This document shows positions 6,503 through 13,163 of a stretch of 13,533 nucleotides of DNA, in pieces; the stretch's first letter is position 1, and each line of letters starts with the position of its first letter. The stretch comes from JAVVHH01 sp032249615 (lineage in GTDB: Bacteria; Pseudomonadota; Alphaproteobacteria; Acetobacterales; Acetobacteraceae): the NCBI GenBank assembly GCA_032249615.1, contig JAVVHH010000104.1, positions 1 to 13,533 on the forward strand, read 5' to 3'. The position numbers and the translations under genes are program-made. The notes below the pieces were generated by a model. That model saw only the letters and a list, made by a program, of their open reading frames with translations, was not told where the DNA came from and did not search any database.

Positions 6503-7708
6503 CTACTGAACGAGCTTGCAGCCCCCTTCCGCCAACGGGCGGAAGGCCTGCTCGCCCGGGATCGTGGAGATCAGCTTGTAATCGTCCCAGGGACCCGACG
6601 ATTCCGACGGCTTCTTGACCTGGAAAAGGTGGAAATCGTGCAGCGCGCGGCCGTCCTTGCGGACCGACCCCTTGCCGAACGCGTCGTCATCGGCGGGCGT
6701 CGATTCCATCGCGGCCATGACCGCGGCGGCATCGGTCGTGCCGGTCTGCTTGACCGCCTTGAAGTAGTGAACGAGCCCTGAGTAGACCCCCGCCTGCAGC
6801 ATCGTCGGCTTGGAACCGTTCATGCGGGCGGCGAAGCGATCCGAGAAGGCGCGGCTCCGGTCGTCGAAATTCCAGTAGAATGGCGAGGCGAGGAAAAGGC
6901 CTTGCGCCGCCTCCAGCCCCAGCGATTGCACGTCGGTGATCAGCACGAGGAACCCGGCCAGCCGCTGCTTGCCGGTGCCCATGCCGAACTCGCGCGCTTG
7001 TTTCATGAGATTAATGAGATCGATCGTCGCGTTGGCGAAGCCGATCACCTCGGCGCCGCTGGCCTGTGCCGTCAGCAGGTAAGAAGAAAAGTCCGAGGCA
7101 AAGGGCGGGTTCTTGATCGAGCCGATGACGGTGCCGCCCAGGGCTTGGATGGCTTTGGTGCCGTCGCGCTCGAGGGCGGCGCCGAACGCGTAATCGGCGC
7201 TGATGAAGAACCAGGTTTTGCCGCCCTGCGCGACCAGCGCCTTGGCCACCGCGCTGCTGGTGGCATAGGTGTCGTAGGTCCAGTGCACGGTGTTGGGCGA
7301 ACAGGCGGAGCCCGTGAGGTCGCTGGTGCCGGGTCCCGAGGCGATGAAGATCGTGCGCTTGGCGCCGCGAACCGCCTCGTTGACCGCGAGCCCGGCCGAC
7401 GAGAAGGGCACGTCGGCTACTACGTTGACGGCCTTGTTCGCCATCCAGTCCCGCGTGATGGTGGATGCGATGTCGGCCTTGTTCTGGTGGTCGGCGCTGA
7501 TGACCTCGATGGTGGTGCCGGGGAACAGGTGTTGAGCCTCCTCGGCGGCCAGTTGCGCGGCGACGACGGAGCCTTCGCCGGCCGCGGTCGCGTTGCCGCC
7601 CGTGAGGTCGGTCAGCACGCCGATGGTGATCTTGTGCCCCTCGATCTCGGCCAGCGCCGGTTGGGCGAACCCTGCCAGCAACGCCAGCATCATCAACGAT
7701 CGACGCAT
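6503..7708 (-). CDS. periplasmic ABC-type substrate-binding protein, branched-chain amino acid/amide (LivK-like) class
   Basis: A 401-residue secreted binding protein of the Peripla_BP_6 class, which delivers amino acids, amides or aromatic acids to a membrane ABC importer. A Sec signal peptide (Met-Arg-Arg, hydrophobic core, Pro-Ala-Leu-Ala) is predicted to be cut after Ala20. The mature chain starts with the class-typical Ile-Thr-Ile-Gly-Val-Leu-Thr-Asp-Leu-Thr-Gly, and later has Thr-Trp-Phe-Phe-Ile-Ser-Ala-Asp-Tyr-Ala-Phe-Gly. A purine-rich AGGGGGG lies just before the ATG. No permease or ATPase gene is in the window, so it is an orphan here and must use a transporter encoded elsewhere. 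Its stop is 7 bp from that of the convergent hydrolase. The ligand cannot be read from sequence. Confidence 0.9.
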   Translation of the reverse strand: MRRSLMMLALLAGFAQPALAEIEGHKITIGVLTDLTGGNATAAGEGSVVAAQLAAEEAQHLFPGTTIEVISADHQNKADIASTITRDWMANKAVNVVADVPFSSAGLAVNEAVRGAKRTIFIASGPGTSDLTGSACSPNTVHWTYDTYATSSAVAKALVAQGGKTWFFISADYAFGAALERDGTKAIQALGGTVIGSIKNPPFASDFSSYLLTAQASGAEVIGFANATIDLINLMKQAREFGMGTGKQRLAGFLVLITDVQSLGLEAAQGLFLASPFYWNFDDRSRAFSDRFAARMNGSKPTMLQAGVYSGLVHYFKAVKQTGTTDAAAVMAAMESTPADDDAFGKGSVRKDGRALHDFHLFQVKKPSESSGPWDDYKLISTIPGEQAFRPLAEGGCKLVQ

Positions 7709-7809
7709 CGTTTCCCCCCTGTTTTGCCGAACGCTACCGCCACGCCGCCGCGTTGACGAGGGGATGCGGCACCTGCGACGCTTCGCTCAATGAAGCGGGA
7801 GGGCCAGCA

Positions 7810-8859
7810 ATGCGCGGCGTCGTATTCACCGGCGAGAGACAGCTTGACATCACCACCGTGCCCGACCCGGCGCCGGGTCCGACCGAGATCGTGCTGGAGA
7901 TGAAAGCCTCCGGCCTTTGCGGCAGCGACCTGAAGTTCTATCGCCGGCCCAAAGAGTTCAAGTTCATGTCGCTCGGTCTCAAGGAACCCGATGGCCCCGT
8001 CATCGCCGGGCACGAGCCCTGCGGCGTCATCGCCGACATCGGTCGCGACGTCCCCAGAAGCCAATGGTCCCGGGGCGACCGGGTCATGGTGCATCACTAT
8101 GCCGGCTGCACGGTCTGTCCGCACTGCCGCACCGGATGGACGCAGATGTGCGTCGAGGGCGCGACCGTCTTCGGCGTCAACGGAAACGGCGGCCACGCCA
8201 CCTATATGAAGGTCCCCGCCAGCACGCTCGTCCGCCTGCCCGACCCGCTCAGCTTCGCCACCGGCGCGGCCATCTCCTGCGGGACCGGCACCGCCTTCGG
8301 CGCCCTGGTCCGCATGAACGTCACCGCCCGCGACACGGTGGTCATCATCGGCCAAGGCCCGGTCGGCCTCTCCGGCACCCAACTCGCTGCGGCGATGGGC
8401 GCCCGGGTGATCGCCGTGGACATCAGCCCGGAGCGCGCGCGGCGGGCGGGCGAGCTAGGGGCCCACGAGACGATCGACGCCAGCAGCGAGGACCCGGTCG
8501 AGCGCGTGCGGGAACTGACCGGCGGGGTCGGCGCGTCCCGCACCATGGACACCTCTGGCACCGCCGCCGGCCGCTCCGTCGCGGTCCGCTGCGCCGCGCC
8601 CTGGGGCGTGACCGGGCTGGTGGGGGAGGGCGGCACGCTCACCGTCGACGTCAGCCCCGACGTGTTGCGCAAGCAGCTGACCATCCTCGGTTCCTGGACG
8701 TTCTCGACGGTCGGCCAGGCCGACTGCGCGCAATTCGTCGCCCGCCACGACATCGCCGTCGACCAGCTGTTCAGCGATCGCTGGTCGCTCGACGAGGCCG
8801 AAGCCGCCTACGTCAAGTTCGACGGGCAGGCCAGCGGCAAGGCCGTGTTCCTGATGTAG
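7810..8859 (+). CDS. zinc-dependent medium-chain alcohol/polyol dehydrogenase
   Basis: A 349-residue MDR-superfamily dehydrogenase, cytoplasmic, oxidising an alcohol or polyol with NAD(P). Catalytic zinc ligands are likely Cys37 (Gly-Leu-Cys-Gly-Ser-Asp), His68-Glu69 and Cys157. The structural zinc site is complete: Cys100, Cys103, Cys106 and Cys114. The Rossmann motif Gly-Gln-Gly-Pro-Val-Gly is at 181-186, and Asp204 at the end of the second strand favours NAD over NADP. The ATG at 7810 is preferred over an upstream one at 7753 because GGAGGG at 7798-7803 lies 6 nt before it and family homology begins there. It is divergent from the binding-protein gene (101 bp, no clear promoter seen). Its TAG directly abuts the stop of the next, convergent gene. 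Substrate is unassigned; threonine, sorbitol and other alcohols are all possible. Confidence 0.9.
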   Translation: MRGVVFTGERQLDITTVPDPAPGPTEIVLEMKASGLCGSDLKFYRRPKEFKFMSLGLKEPDGPVIAGHEPCGVIADIGRDVPRSQWSRGDRVMVHHYAGCTVCPHCRTGWTQMCVEGATVFGVNGNGGHATYMKVPASTLVRLPDPLSFATGAAISCGTGTAFGALVRMNVTARDTVVIIGQGPVGLSGTQLAAAMGARVIAVDISPERARRAGELGAHETIDASSEDPVERVRELTGGVGASRTMDTSGTAAGRSVAVRCAAPWGVTGLVGEGGTLTVDVSPDVLRKQLTILGSWTFSTVGQADCAQFVARHDIAVDQLFSDRWSLDEAEAAYVKFDGQASGKAVFLM

Positions 8860-9456
8860 CTATCCTGCCTTGCCGGGCGGGATCGGCTGCACTTTGACGG
8901 CCTGCCATGTCGTGTCCGGGCCATAGGACTGCCCTGAGATCTGTTGCTCGTAGGTGCGCAGCGCGGCGCCGGTATTGACGTCCCGCCAGACCGTGATGCG
9001 CGAATGGTAGGTGTTGCCTTCGATGCCCTCCCGCTCGTGCATCACCCGCAAGGTGGCATACGGGCGCCCGTCGACGCTGACATATTCGAGCCCCTCGTTG
9101 ACCAGCGTATCGACCCATTGCATGCCGGGGAACGAGCGCGTGATGAAGCTTGCCTTGCTATTCAGGCCACCGTTGATGACGGTCTTGAGGGCGGGGTAGG
9201 CCTGGCCCGCGCCGGGCCAGTCGGACTTCCAGACGCCATAATAGTAGTCGCCGGCCTCACCCGAACGCACGACGCGGCAGAGGTCGGGGATATTGGACAC
9301 GCTCCCGAGATAGTCGATGGTGCCGCCGCGTGAGCGGACGACCTCAATCGGTGTGGGGGTGCACGCCACCGGCACCTGCGCCCGCGCCGGGGCGATCGAC
9401 AGGGAGAGCGCAAGGCCAGCCAGACCTGCTGGAAGCAGGCAACCGCGATGTTTCAT
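8860..9456 (-). CDS. secreted protein of an uncharacterised family (paralog of 1410-2057)
   Basis: A 198-residue protein with a Sec signal peptide cut after Ala-Arg-Ala (residue 26), so it is exported but, unlike its paralog, not lipidated. The ATG at 9456 is chosen over longer in-frame options because it gives a proper signal peptide and a promoter-like TATAAA lies about 30 bp upstream. The mature domain aligns without gaps with the lipoprotein over the Cys32-Cys60 segment and shares Asp-Tyr-Leu-Gly at 48-51, Pro-Asp-Leu-Cys-Arg at 57-61, Asp-Trp-Pro-Gly-Ala at 79-83, Gln-Ala-Tyr-Pro-Ala-Leu at 85-90, Asn-Glu-Gly at 120-122 and Gly-Asn-Thr-Tyr at 147-150. The conserved Cys pair suggests a disulfide. 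I do not recognise the family and no enzyme motif is evident. The gene stands alone between the dehydrogenase and the ABC-F gene. Confidence 0.85.
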   Translation of the reverse strand: MKHRGCLLPAGLAGLALSLSIAPARAQVPVACTPTPIEVVRSRGGTIDYLGSVSNIPDLCRVVRSGEAGDYYYGVWKSDWPGAGQAYPALKTVINGGLNSKASFITRSFPGMQWVDTLVNEGLEYVSVDGRPYATLRVMHEREGIEGNTYHSRITVWRDVNTGAALRTYEQQISGQSYGPDTTWQAVKVQPIPPGKAG

Positions 9457-9483
9457 GGATGAATTACCCTGGAGACGAGGTAT

Positions 9484-9510
9484 TTTATACGGACCGCGCA
9501 ACACTTGCGC
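9484..9510 (-). promoter_or_regulatory. candidate promoter with inverted-repeat operator upstream of the secreted protein gene
   Basis: On the minus strand a TATAAA (9489-9484) lies about 30 bp before the ATG at 9456. A perfect inverted repeat GCGCAA-GTG-TTGCGC (9510-9496) sits just upstream, within the -35 to -10 spacer region, where a repressor could bind. The -35 (TGGCGC, 17 bp upstream) is poor. No T-run follows the inverted repeat, so it is unlikely to be the ABC-F terminator. Confidence 0.4.
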
Positions 9511-9512
9511 CA

Positions 9513-9533
9513 GCCCGGCGCTTTGCCCGGCGC
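9513..9533. repeat. 9-bp direct repeat GCCCGGCGC with 12-bp period
   Basis: GCCCGGCGC occurs at 9513-9521 and 9525-9533, separated by TTT, just downstream of the ABC-F stop. It may be chance in high-GC DNA or part of the same regulatory region as the adjacent inverted repeat. Confidence 0.35.
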
Positions 9534-9541
9534 GAAGGCCG

Positions 9542-11161
9542 TCAGGCGGCGCGCTTGCGTTTGCCCTTCGCCGCCCGGCCCTGACCCGGCGTCGCCACCT
9601 TCGCCCGATCCAGCACATGCCGGGCGTAGTCGTCCATGTCTCCCTCGAACGGCGCCACCGTGTTGTCGGCCGCCAGCCAGAGCCGGTCGGCGACCAATTC
9701 CATCAGCGAGCGGTCATGCGTGATCAGGATGACGGCGCCCCCGTAATCGTTCAGCGCGTCGAGCAGCGCCCGCCGGCTATCGATATCGAGGTGGTTGGTC
9801 GGCTCGTCGAGGATGAGGAGGTGCGGCGCGGCCATCGCGACCAGGTTGAGCAGCAAGCGCGCCCGCTCGCCGCCGGAGAGGTTGGCCGCCGTGGTCGATT
9901 GCTTGTCGAAGCCGATGCCCCAGAGCGCCAGACGCGACCGGTAGGATTGTTCGCTATCCTCGGGCCGGGCGCGGCGCAGGATGTCGAGCGGCGTGTCGGC
10001 CGGGTCGAGCGCCTCGATCTGGTGTTGGTGGAACCAGCCGACCCCGATCCGCCGCTCGCGCTGCATGTGCCCGGCCGAGAGCGTCAGCGCCCCGGCGGCC
10101 AGCTTGGCAAAGGTCGACTTGCCGGCGCCATTGACCCCGAGCAGGCCGATCCGGTCGTCGATATCGAGGCGCAGGTTCATGTCCCGCAACACGGGCGTGC
10201 CGTCATAGCCGACGCTGGCGCCCTCGAGGCGCATCAGCGGCGGGGCCAGCGGGCGCGGGGGAGATGGCAGCGTGAACGGCGCCGTGTGCTCGCTCGAGAC
10301 GGCGGCGACCGGTTCGAGCTTGGCCAGCCGCTTGATGCGGGACTGCGCCTGCGCCGCCTTGCTCGCCTTGGCCCGGAAGCGGTCCACGAAGCTCTGCAGG
10401 TGCGCCCGCTCCGCTTCCTGCTTGACCCGCGACGCCGCTTGCAGCCGCCGCTTCTCCGCGACCCGGCGCTCGAAATCGTCGTAGCCGCCCGGATAAAGGT
10501 CGAGCTTGCCGTCAGCCAAATGCAGGATGGCGTCGACGGACTGGTTCAGTAGCTCGCGGTCGTGGCTGATGATGAGCGCGCTGTTCGGGTATTTGGCGAG
10601 CCGGGCTTCGAGCCAGAGGGCGCCCTCGAGGTCCAGGTAGTTGGTCGGCTCGTCGAGCAGCAGCAGGTCGGGCTCGGCGAACAGGGCCGCGGCAAGCGCC
10701 ACGCGCATGCGCCAACCACCCGAAAACTCCGCCATCGGCCGCGCGAGATCGTCCGTCGAGAACCCGAGGCCGGCCAGGATTTCGGCCGCCCTTGCTGGCG
10801 CGCGGTCGGCGTCGATCTCGGCCAGCCGCGCGTAGATGTCGGCGATGCGCTCCGGTTCTGCCGTCTCCAACTCCGTATACAGTGCGTCGCGCTGCTCATC
10901 GGCGGCCAGAATGGTGTCGACCAGGCTGACCGGCGTTGCCGGATGCTCCTGATCGACGCTGGCGACCCGGGCGCCGCGAGGGAGCTCGATCGTGCCGCTG
11001 TCGGGTGATAGCGCACCGAGGACCAGCCGGAACAAGGTCGACTTCCCCACCCCGTTACGGCCGACCAGTCCAACCTTGGTGCCGGTCGGCAGGGTAACCG
11101 TCGCGTGGTCGAAAAAGCGCCGCCCCCAGGCATTGAAGACCAGATCATCGATCCGAAGCAT
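9542..11161 (-). CDS. ABC-F family ATPase (ribosome-associated, YheS/Uup-like)
   Basis: A 539-residue soluble protein with two ABC ATPase domains in one chain and no membrane segment, typical of ABC-F translation factors that act at the ribosomal E site. Domain 1 has Walker A Gly-Arg-Asn-Gly-Val-Gly-Lys-Ser-Thr (34-42), signature Phe-Ser-Gly-Gly-Trp (146-150) and Walker B with Asp-Glu-Pro-Thr-Asn (170-174). Domain 2 has Gly-Val-Asn-Gly-Ala-Gly-Lys-Ser-Thr (342-350), Leu-Ser-Gly-Gly-Glu (429-433) and Asp-Glu-Pro-Thr-Asn-His (452-457). A charged, helical inter-domain linker spans about 225-305, and the C-terminus is a short basic tail (Lys-Gly-Lys-Arg-Lys-Arg). The non-canonical first signature is normal for this family. 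Which subfamily it belongs to is not certain. It is transcribed alone, divergent from the diguanylate cyclase. Confidence 0.94.
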   Translation of the reverse strand: MLRIDDLVFNAWGRRFFDHATVTLPTGTKVGLVGRNGVGKSTLFRLVLGALSPDSGTIELPRGARVASVDQEHPATPVSLVDTILAADEQRDALYTELETAEPERIADIYARLAEIDADRAPARAAEILAGLGFSTDDLARPMAEFSGGWRMRVALAAALFAEPDLLLLDEPTNYLDLEGALWLEARLAKYPNSALIISHDRELLNQSVDAILHLADGKLDLYPGGYDDFERRVAEKRRLQAASRVKQEAERAHLQSFVDRFRAKASKAAQAQSRIKRLAKLEPVAAVSSEHTAPFTLPSPPRPLAPPLMRLEGASVGYDGTPVLRDMNLRLDIDDRIGLLGVNGAGKSTFAKLAAGALTLSAGHMQRERRIGVGWFHQHQIEALDPADTPLDILRRARPEDSEQSYRSRLALWGIGFDKQSTTAANLSGGERARLLLNLVAMAAPHLLILDEPTNHLDIDSRRALLDALNDYGGAVILITHDRSLMELVADRLWLAADNTVAPFEGDMDDYARHVLDRAKVATPGQGRAAKGKRKRAA

Positions 11162-11185
11162 GGAGGTCCGCCCAAAGAAAGCGGC

Positions 11186-11214
11186 TATCTAGCTCTATTT
11201 GTGCGCTGCAACAA
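11186..11214 (-). promoter_or_regulatory. candidate promoter for the ABC-F gene
   Basis: On the minus strand TTGTTG (11214-11209) is followed after 17 bp by TAGATA (11191-11186), about 25 bp before the ATG at 11161. The spacing is ideal but both boxes are only partial matches. The 130-bp divergent gap is AT-richer than its surroundings, as expected for a promoter region. Confidence 0.35.
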
Positions 11215-11291
11215 CTGCTCGCCTTAAGTCTTCGTTTAGGCATAGGGAGAATACTCGGCCTGAGAGAAGGTGGGGCCGCAGCCGCGCGGAG

Positions 11292-12905
11292 ATGAACGAG
11301 TTTCTAGTCCTTTCCCGCGCACGAGGGGCGAACGGCGTCGATCGCTCCTGGTTGCTGACGGCAACCGGGATCAGCGTGGCCTTGGGCATGGCCGTTCTCG
11401 GCAGCATGGCTCTCCTGGAGAGCCGTAACGACGCGTGGGCGCAGGCCGAGCGAAGCGCGGGCAGCCTGCTTCTCGCGCTGGACCGCGACATTGGGCGCAA
11501 CATCTCGATCCTCGACCTGTCGCTGACGGGGTTGGTCAAGGCGCTGGTCGAACCCGGGATCGATCAGACCAGCCCCGCGATCCGGCACCATGCTCTGTTC
11601 GACCGGTCGGCGACCGCAGAAGATCTCGGCTCCCTGCTGGTGCTTGATCCCGAAGGGCGCGTGGTCGAGGACTCGCTTTCCTTGGTTCCGCCGCCGGTAA
11701 GAGTTGCCGACCGAGACTATTTCCGCGTTCATCAACAAAATTCGGACGTCGGGCTGTTCGTCAGCCGGGTGTTCAGGAGCCGTCTGGCCGGCGGTGATCT
11801 CCGGTTCTCGATAAGCCGGCGTATCACGGATGAAACGGGCCGCTTCGCCGGCGTGGCGTCCGCATCACTGCGCCTGAACTACTTCATACGTCTTTTCGAG
11901 AAGCTGGAGTTGGGGTCGAAAGGGACGATCACGCTCCTTCGGGACGACGGCCGTGTGTTGATCCGTTACCCGTTCAAGGAAACCGAAGTCGACTACGACG
12001 TGAGGGCGAGTCCTAATTTCGCTCGTTTCGCCAGCATGCGTTCCGGACAGTTCGTTAGCGTTGCACTGTTCGATGGGATCGAGCGACTCTATTCGTTTCG
12101 CCGCATCGGCAGCTTGCCGCTGATCCTGACGGTCGCACTCTCCACCGAGGAGATCTACGCGCCGTGGTGGCGCAAAGCGATGGTCATCGGGCCGGTCATG
12201 CTTCTGCTCTGTGCGGCTACGGTCACCTCATCACTGCTCTTCCGGCGCGAGATGCTGCGGCGGAGCAAGACGGAGCAGGCCTTGGCCGCGGCGGCGTATC
12301 GTCTGTCGATTCTCGCCCAAACAGACGCTTTGACCGGCTTCGTCAACCGCCGCGCATTCGATCGTGAACTCGACCGGGCGTTCCGGCGCGCAATGCGGCA
12401 CGGCAGCATGCTGACCGTGCTGATGCTCGATGCCGATTTTTTTAAGAAATTCAATGATACATATGGGCACCTGGCCGGTGACGACGTGCTTCGGGCCATT
12501 ACCGCCTGCATGGACGCCCACATTCGCCGGCCCGACGACCTCAAGGCGCGGTATGGCGGCGAGGAGTTCGTGGCCATCATGCCCGACATGAGCGTGGACG
12601 CAGCCCACGACCTTGCTGAGCGGCTCCGCGGCGCGATCGAGGACCTGCGGATCGAGCACCGAGGCAGTCCGATCGGCTATGTTACCGTAAGCATCGGGCT
12701 GGCGACGATGCAGCCCACGACGGGGTGCACAGCGAACGACTTGCTGCTCGATGCCGATCGCTGGCTCTATACCGCTAAGTCAGGAGGGCGAAATTGCGTC
12801 TGCTCGGTGGCTTACGCAGACAACATCGACCGTGGTCCAGCCCTCGAAAACCAGGTTGTCACGCGGGAGACTAGCGGGCCGCCGTCAATCCTACAACTTA
12901 GGTGA
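11292..12905 (+). CDS. membrane-bound diguanylate cyclase with periplasmic Cache-type sensor and GGDEF domain
   Basis: A 537-residue inner-membrane enzyme predicted to make cyclic di-GMP from two GTP in response to an extracellular cue. One membrane segment lies at about 20-42, then a periplasmic sensor of Cache type (about 45-285, with the Asp-Arg-Asp-Tyr-Phe motif near 140-144), and a second membrane segment at about 298-318. After a short coiled linker comes the GGDEF domain (about 344-505). The active-site motif is Gly-Gly-Glu-Glu-Phe at 422-426, a functional variant, and the inhibitory I-site Arg-x-x-Asp is intact at 413-416, so product feedback is likely. About 35 extra residues follow the domain. 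The longer frame begins at 11199 with TTG and no ribosome site; the ATG at 11292 is preferred although its own Shine-Dalgarno is poor (GGAG abuts the ATG). It ends 34 bp before the tRNA fragment. Confidence 0.92.
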   Translation: MNEFLVLSRARGANGVDRSWLLTATGISVALGMAVLGSMALLESRNDAWAQAERSAGSLLLALDRDIGRNISILDLSLTGLVKALVEPGIDQTSPAIRHHALFDRSATAEDLGSLLVLDPEGRVVEDSLSLVPPPVRVADRDYFRVHQQNSDVGLFVSRVFRSRLAGGDLRFSISRRITDETGRFAGVASASLRLNYFIRLFEKLELGSKGTITLLRDDGRVLIRYPFKETEVDYDVRASPNFARFASMRSGQFVSVALFDGIERLYSFRRIGSLPLILTVALSTEEIYAPWWRKAMVIGPVMLLLCAATVTSSLLFRREMLRRSKTEQALAAAAYRLSILAQTDALTGFVNRRAFDRELDRAFRRAMRHGSMLTVLMLDADFFKKFNDTYGHLAGDDVLRAITACMDAHIRRPDDLKARYGGEEFVAIMPDMSVDAAHDLAERLRGAIEDLRIEHRGSPIGYVTVSIGLATMQPTTGCTANDLLLDADRWLYTAKSGGRNCVCSVAYADNIDRGPALENQVVTRETSGPPSILQLR

Positions 12906-12939
12906 TCAATGGTCCGTGCGCTGAGGTCGGCAGCTGAAC

Positions 12940-12987
12940 TGGCGCGCCCGGAAAGACTCGAACTTCCAACCCCCAGATTCGTAGTCT
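12940..12987 (-). other. 3' part of a tRNA-Arg(ACG) gene; probable integrase attachment site
   Basis: Read on the minus strand this 48-nt stretch is a tRNA from about position 29 to the encoded CCA. It has the anticodon loop CTACGAA (anticodon ACG), a T-arm GGAAG-TTCGAGT-CTTTC that pairs fully with one G-U, and the acceptor 3' strand CGGGCGC-G-CCA. The sequence upstream on the same strand has no D-arm and no matching GCGCCCG, so the gene is not intact. A tRNA 3' end beside a tyrosine recombinase gene is the classic att core. By geometry the intact tRNA-Arg should lie at the far right end of the element, beyond the window. Confidence 0.75.
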
Positions 12988-12997
12988 TGAGTTTTAG

Positions 12998-13090
12998 GTT
13001 GCCAGGAACAGCCAGGGAACGCCAAGACTTGCCGTAAACCATTGTTTTAGTCGAGTAATCCGCATTGGCTCTTGCCAACTGTTGCCAGCA
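12998..13090. repeat. 10-bp-phased GCC repeats, candidate integrase arm-type sites
   Basis: Four consecutive 10-bp units have GCC at exactly the same place: 12998-13007 (gttgccagga), 13008-13017 (acagccaggg), 13018-13027 (aacgccaaga) and 13028-13037 (cttgccgtaa). Two more adjacent units follow at 13071-13080 (cttgccaact) and 13081-13090 (gttgccagca). The spacing equals about one helical turn. They lie between the tRNA core site and the integrase gene, where tyrosine recombinases and their accessory factors bind. Function is inferred from position and periodicity. Confidence 0.5.
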
Positions 13091-13163
13091 AGCGTCAGAA
13101 GCATGCCATGGAAATGAGTCCGCAGAGAGTCCGCACGGGAGGCCCATCCCGGGCATCTGGTGC

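Noticed and set aside
7780..7796. Small hairpin GCTTC-GAAGC just before the dehydrogenase ribosome site
   Set aside because: Only 5 bp of stem with a 7-nt loop, and no aptamer-like structure around it; not enough to call a riboswitch or attenuator.
9317..10552. A 411-codon plus-strand frame opposite the ABC-F and secreted-protein genes
   Set aside because: The opposite strand encodes textbook ABC motifs; the plus-strand product shows no family features.
11199..11291. A longer diguanylate cyclase starting at TTG 11199
   Set aside because: No ribosome site; the added 31 residues are basic and unstructured and fall in the promoter-like divergent gap.
12940..13016. A complete tRNA gene on the minus strand
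   Set aside because: The T-arm, anticodon loop and CCA end are present, but the D-arm and the 5' acceptor strand GCGCCCG are missing and the anticodon stem has a mismatch at its base, so only the 3' part is present.
12998..13090. CRISPR array
   Set aside because: The repeated units are only about 10 bp with no spacers of CRISPR size, and no cas genes are present.
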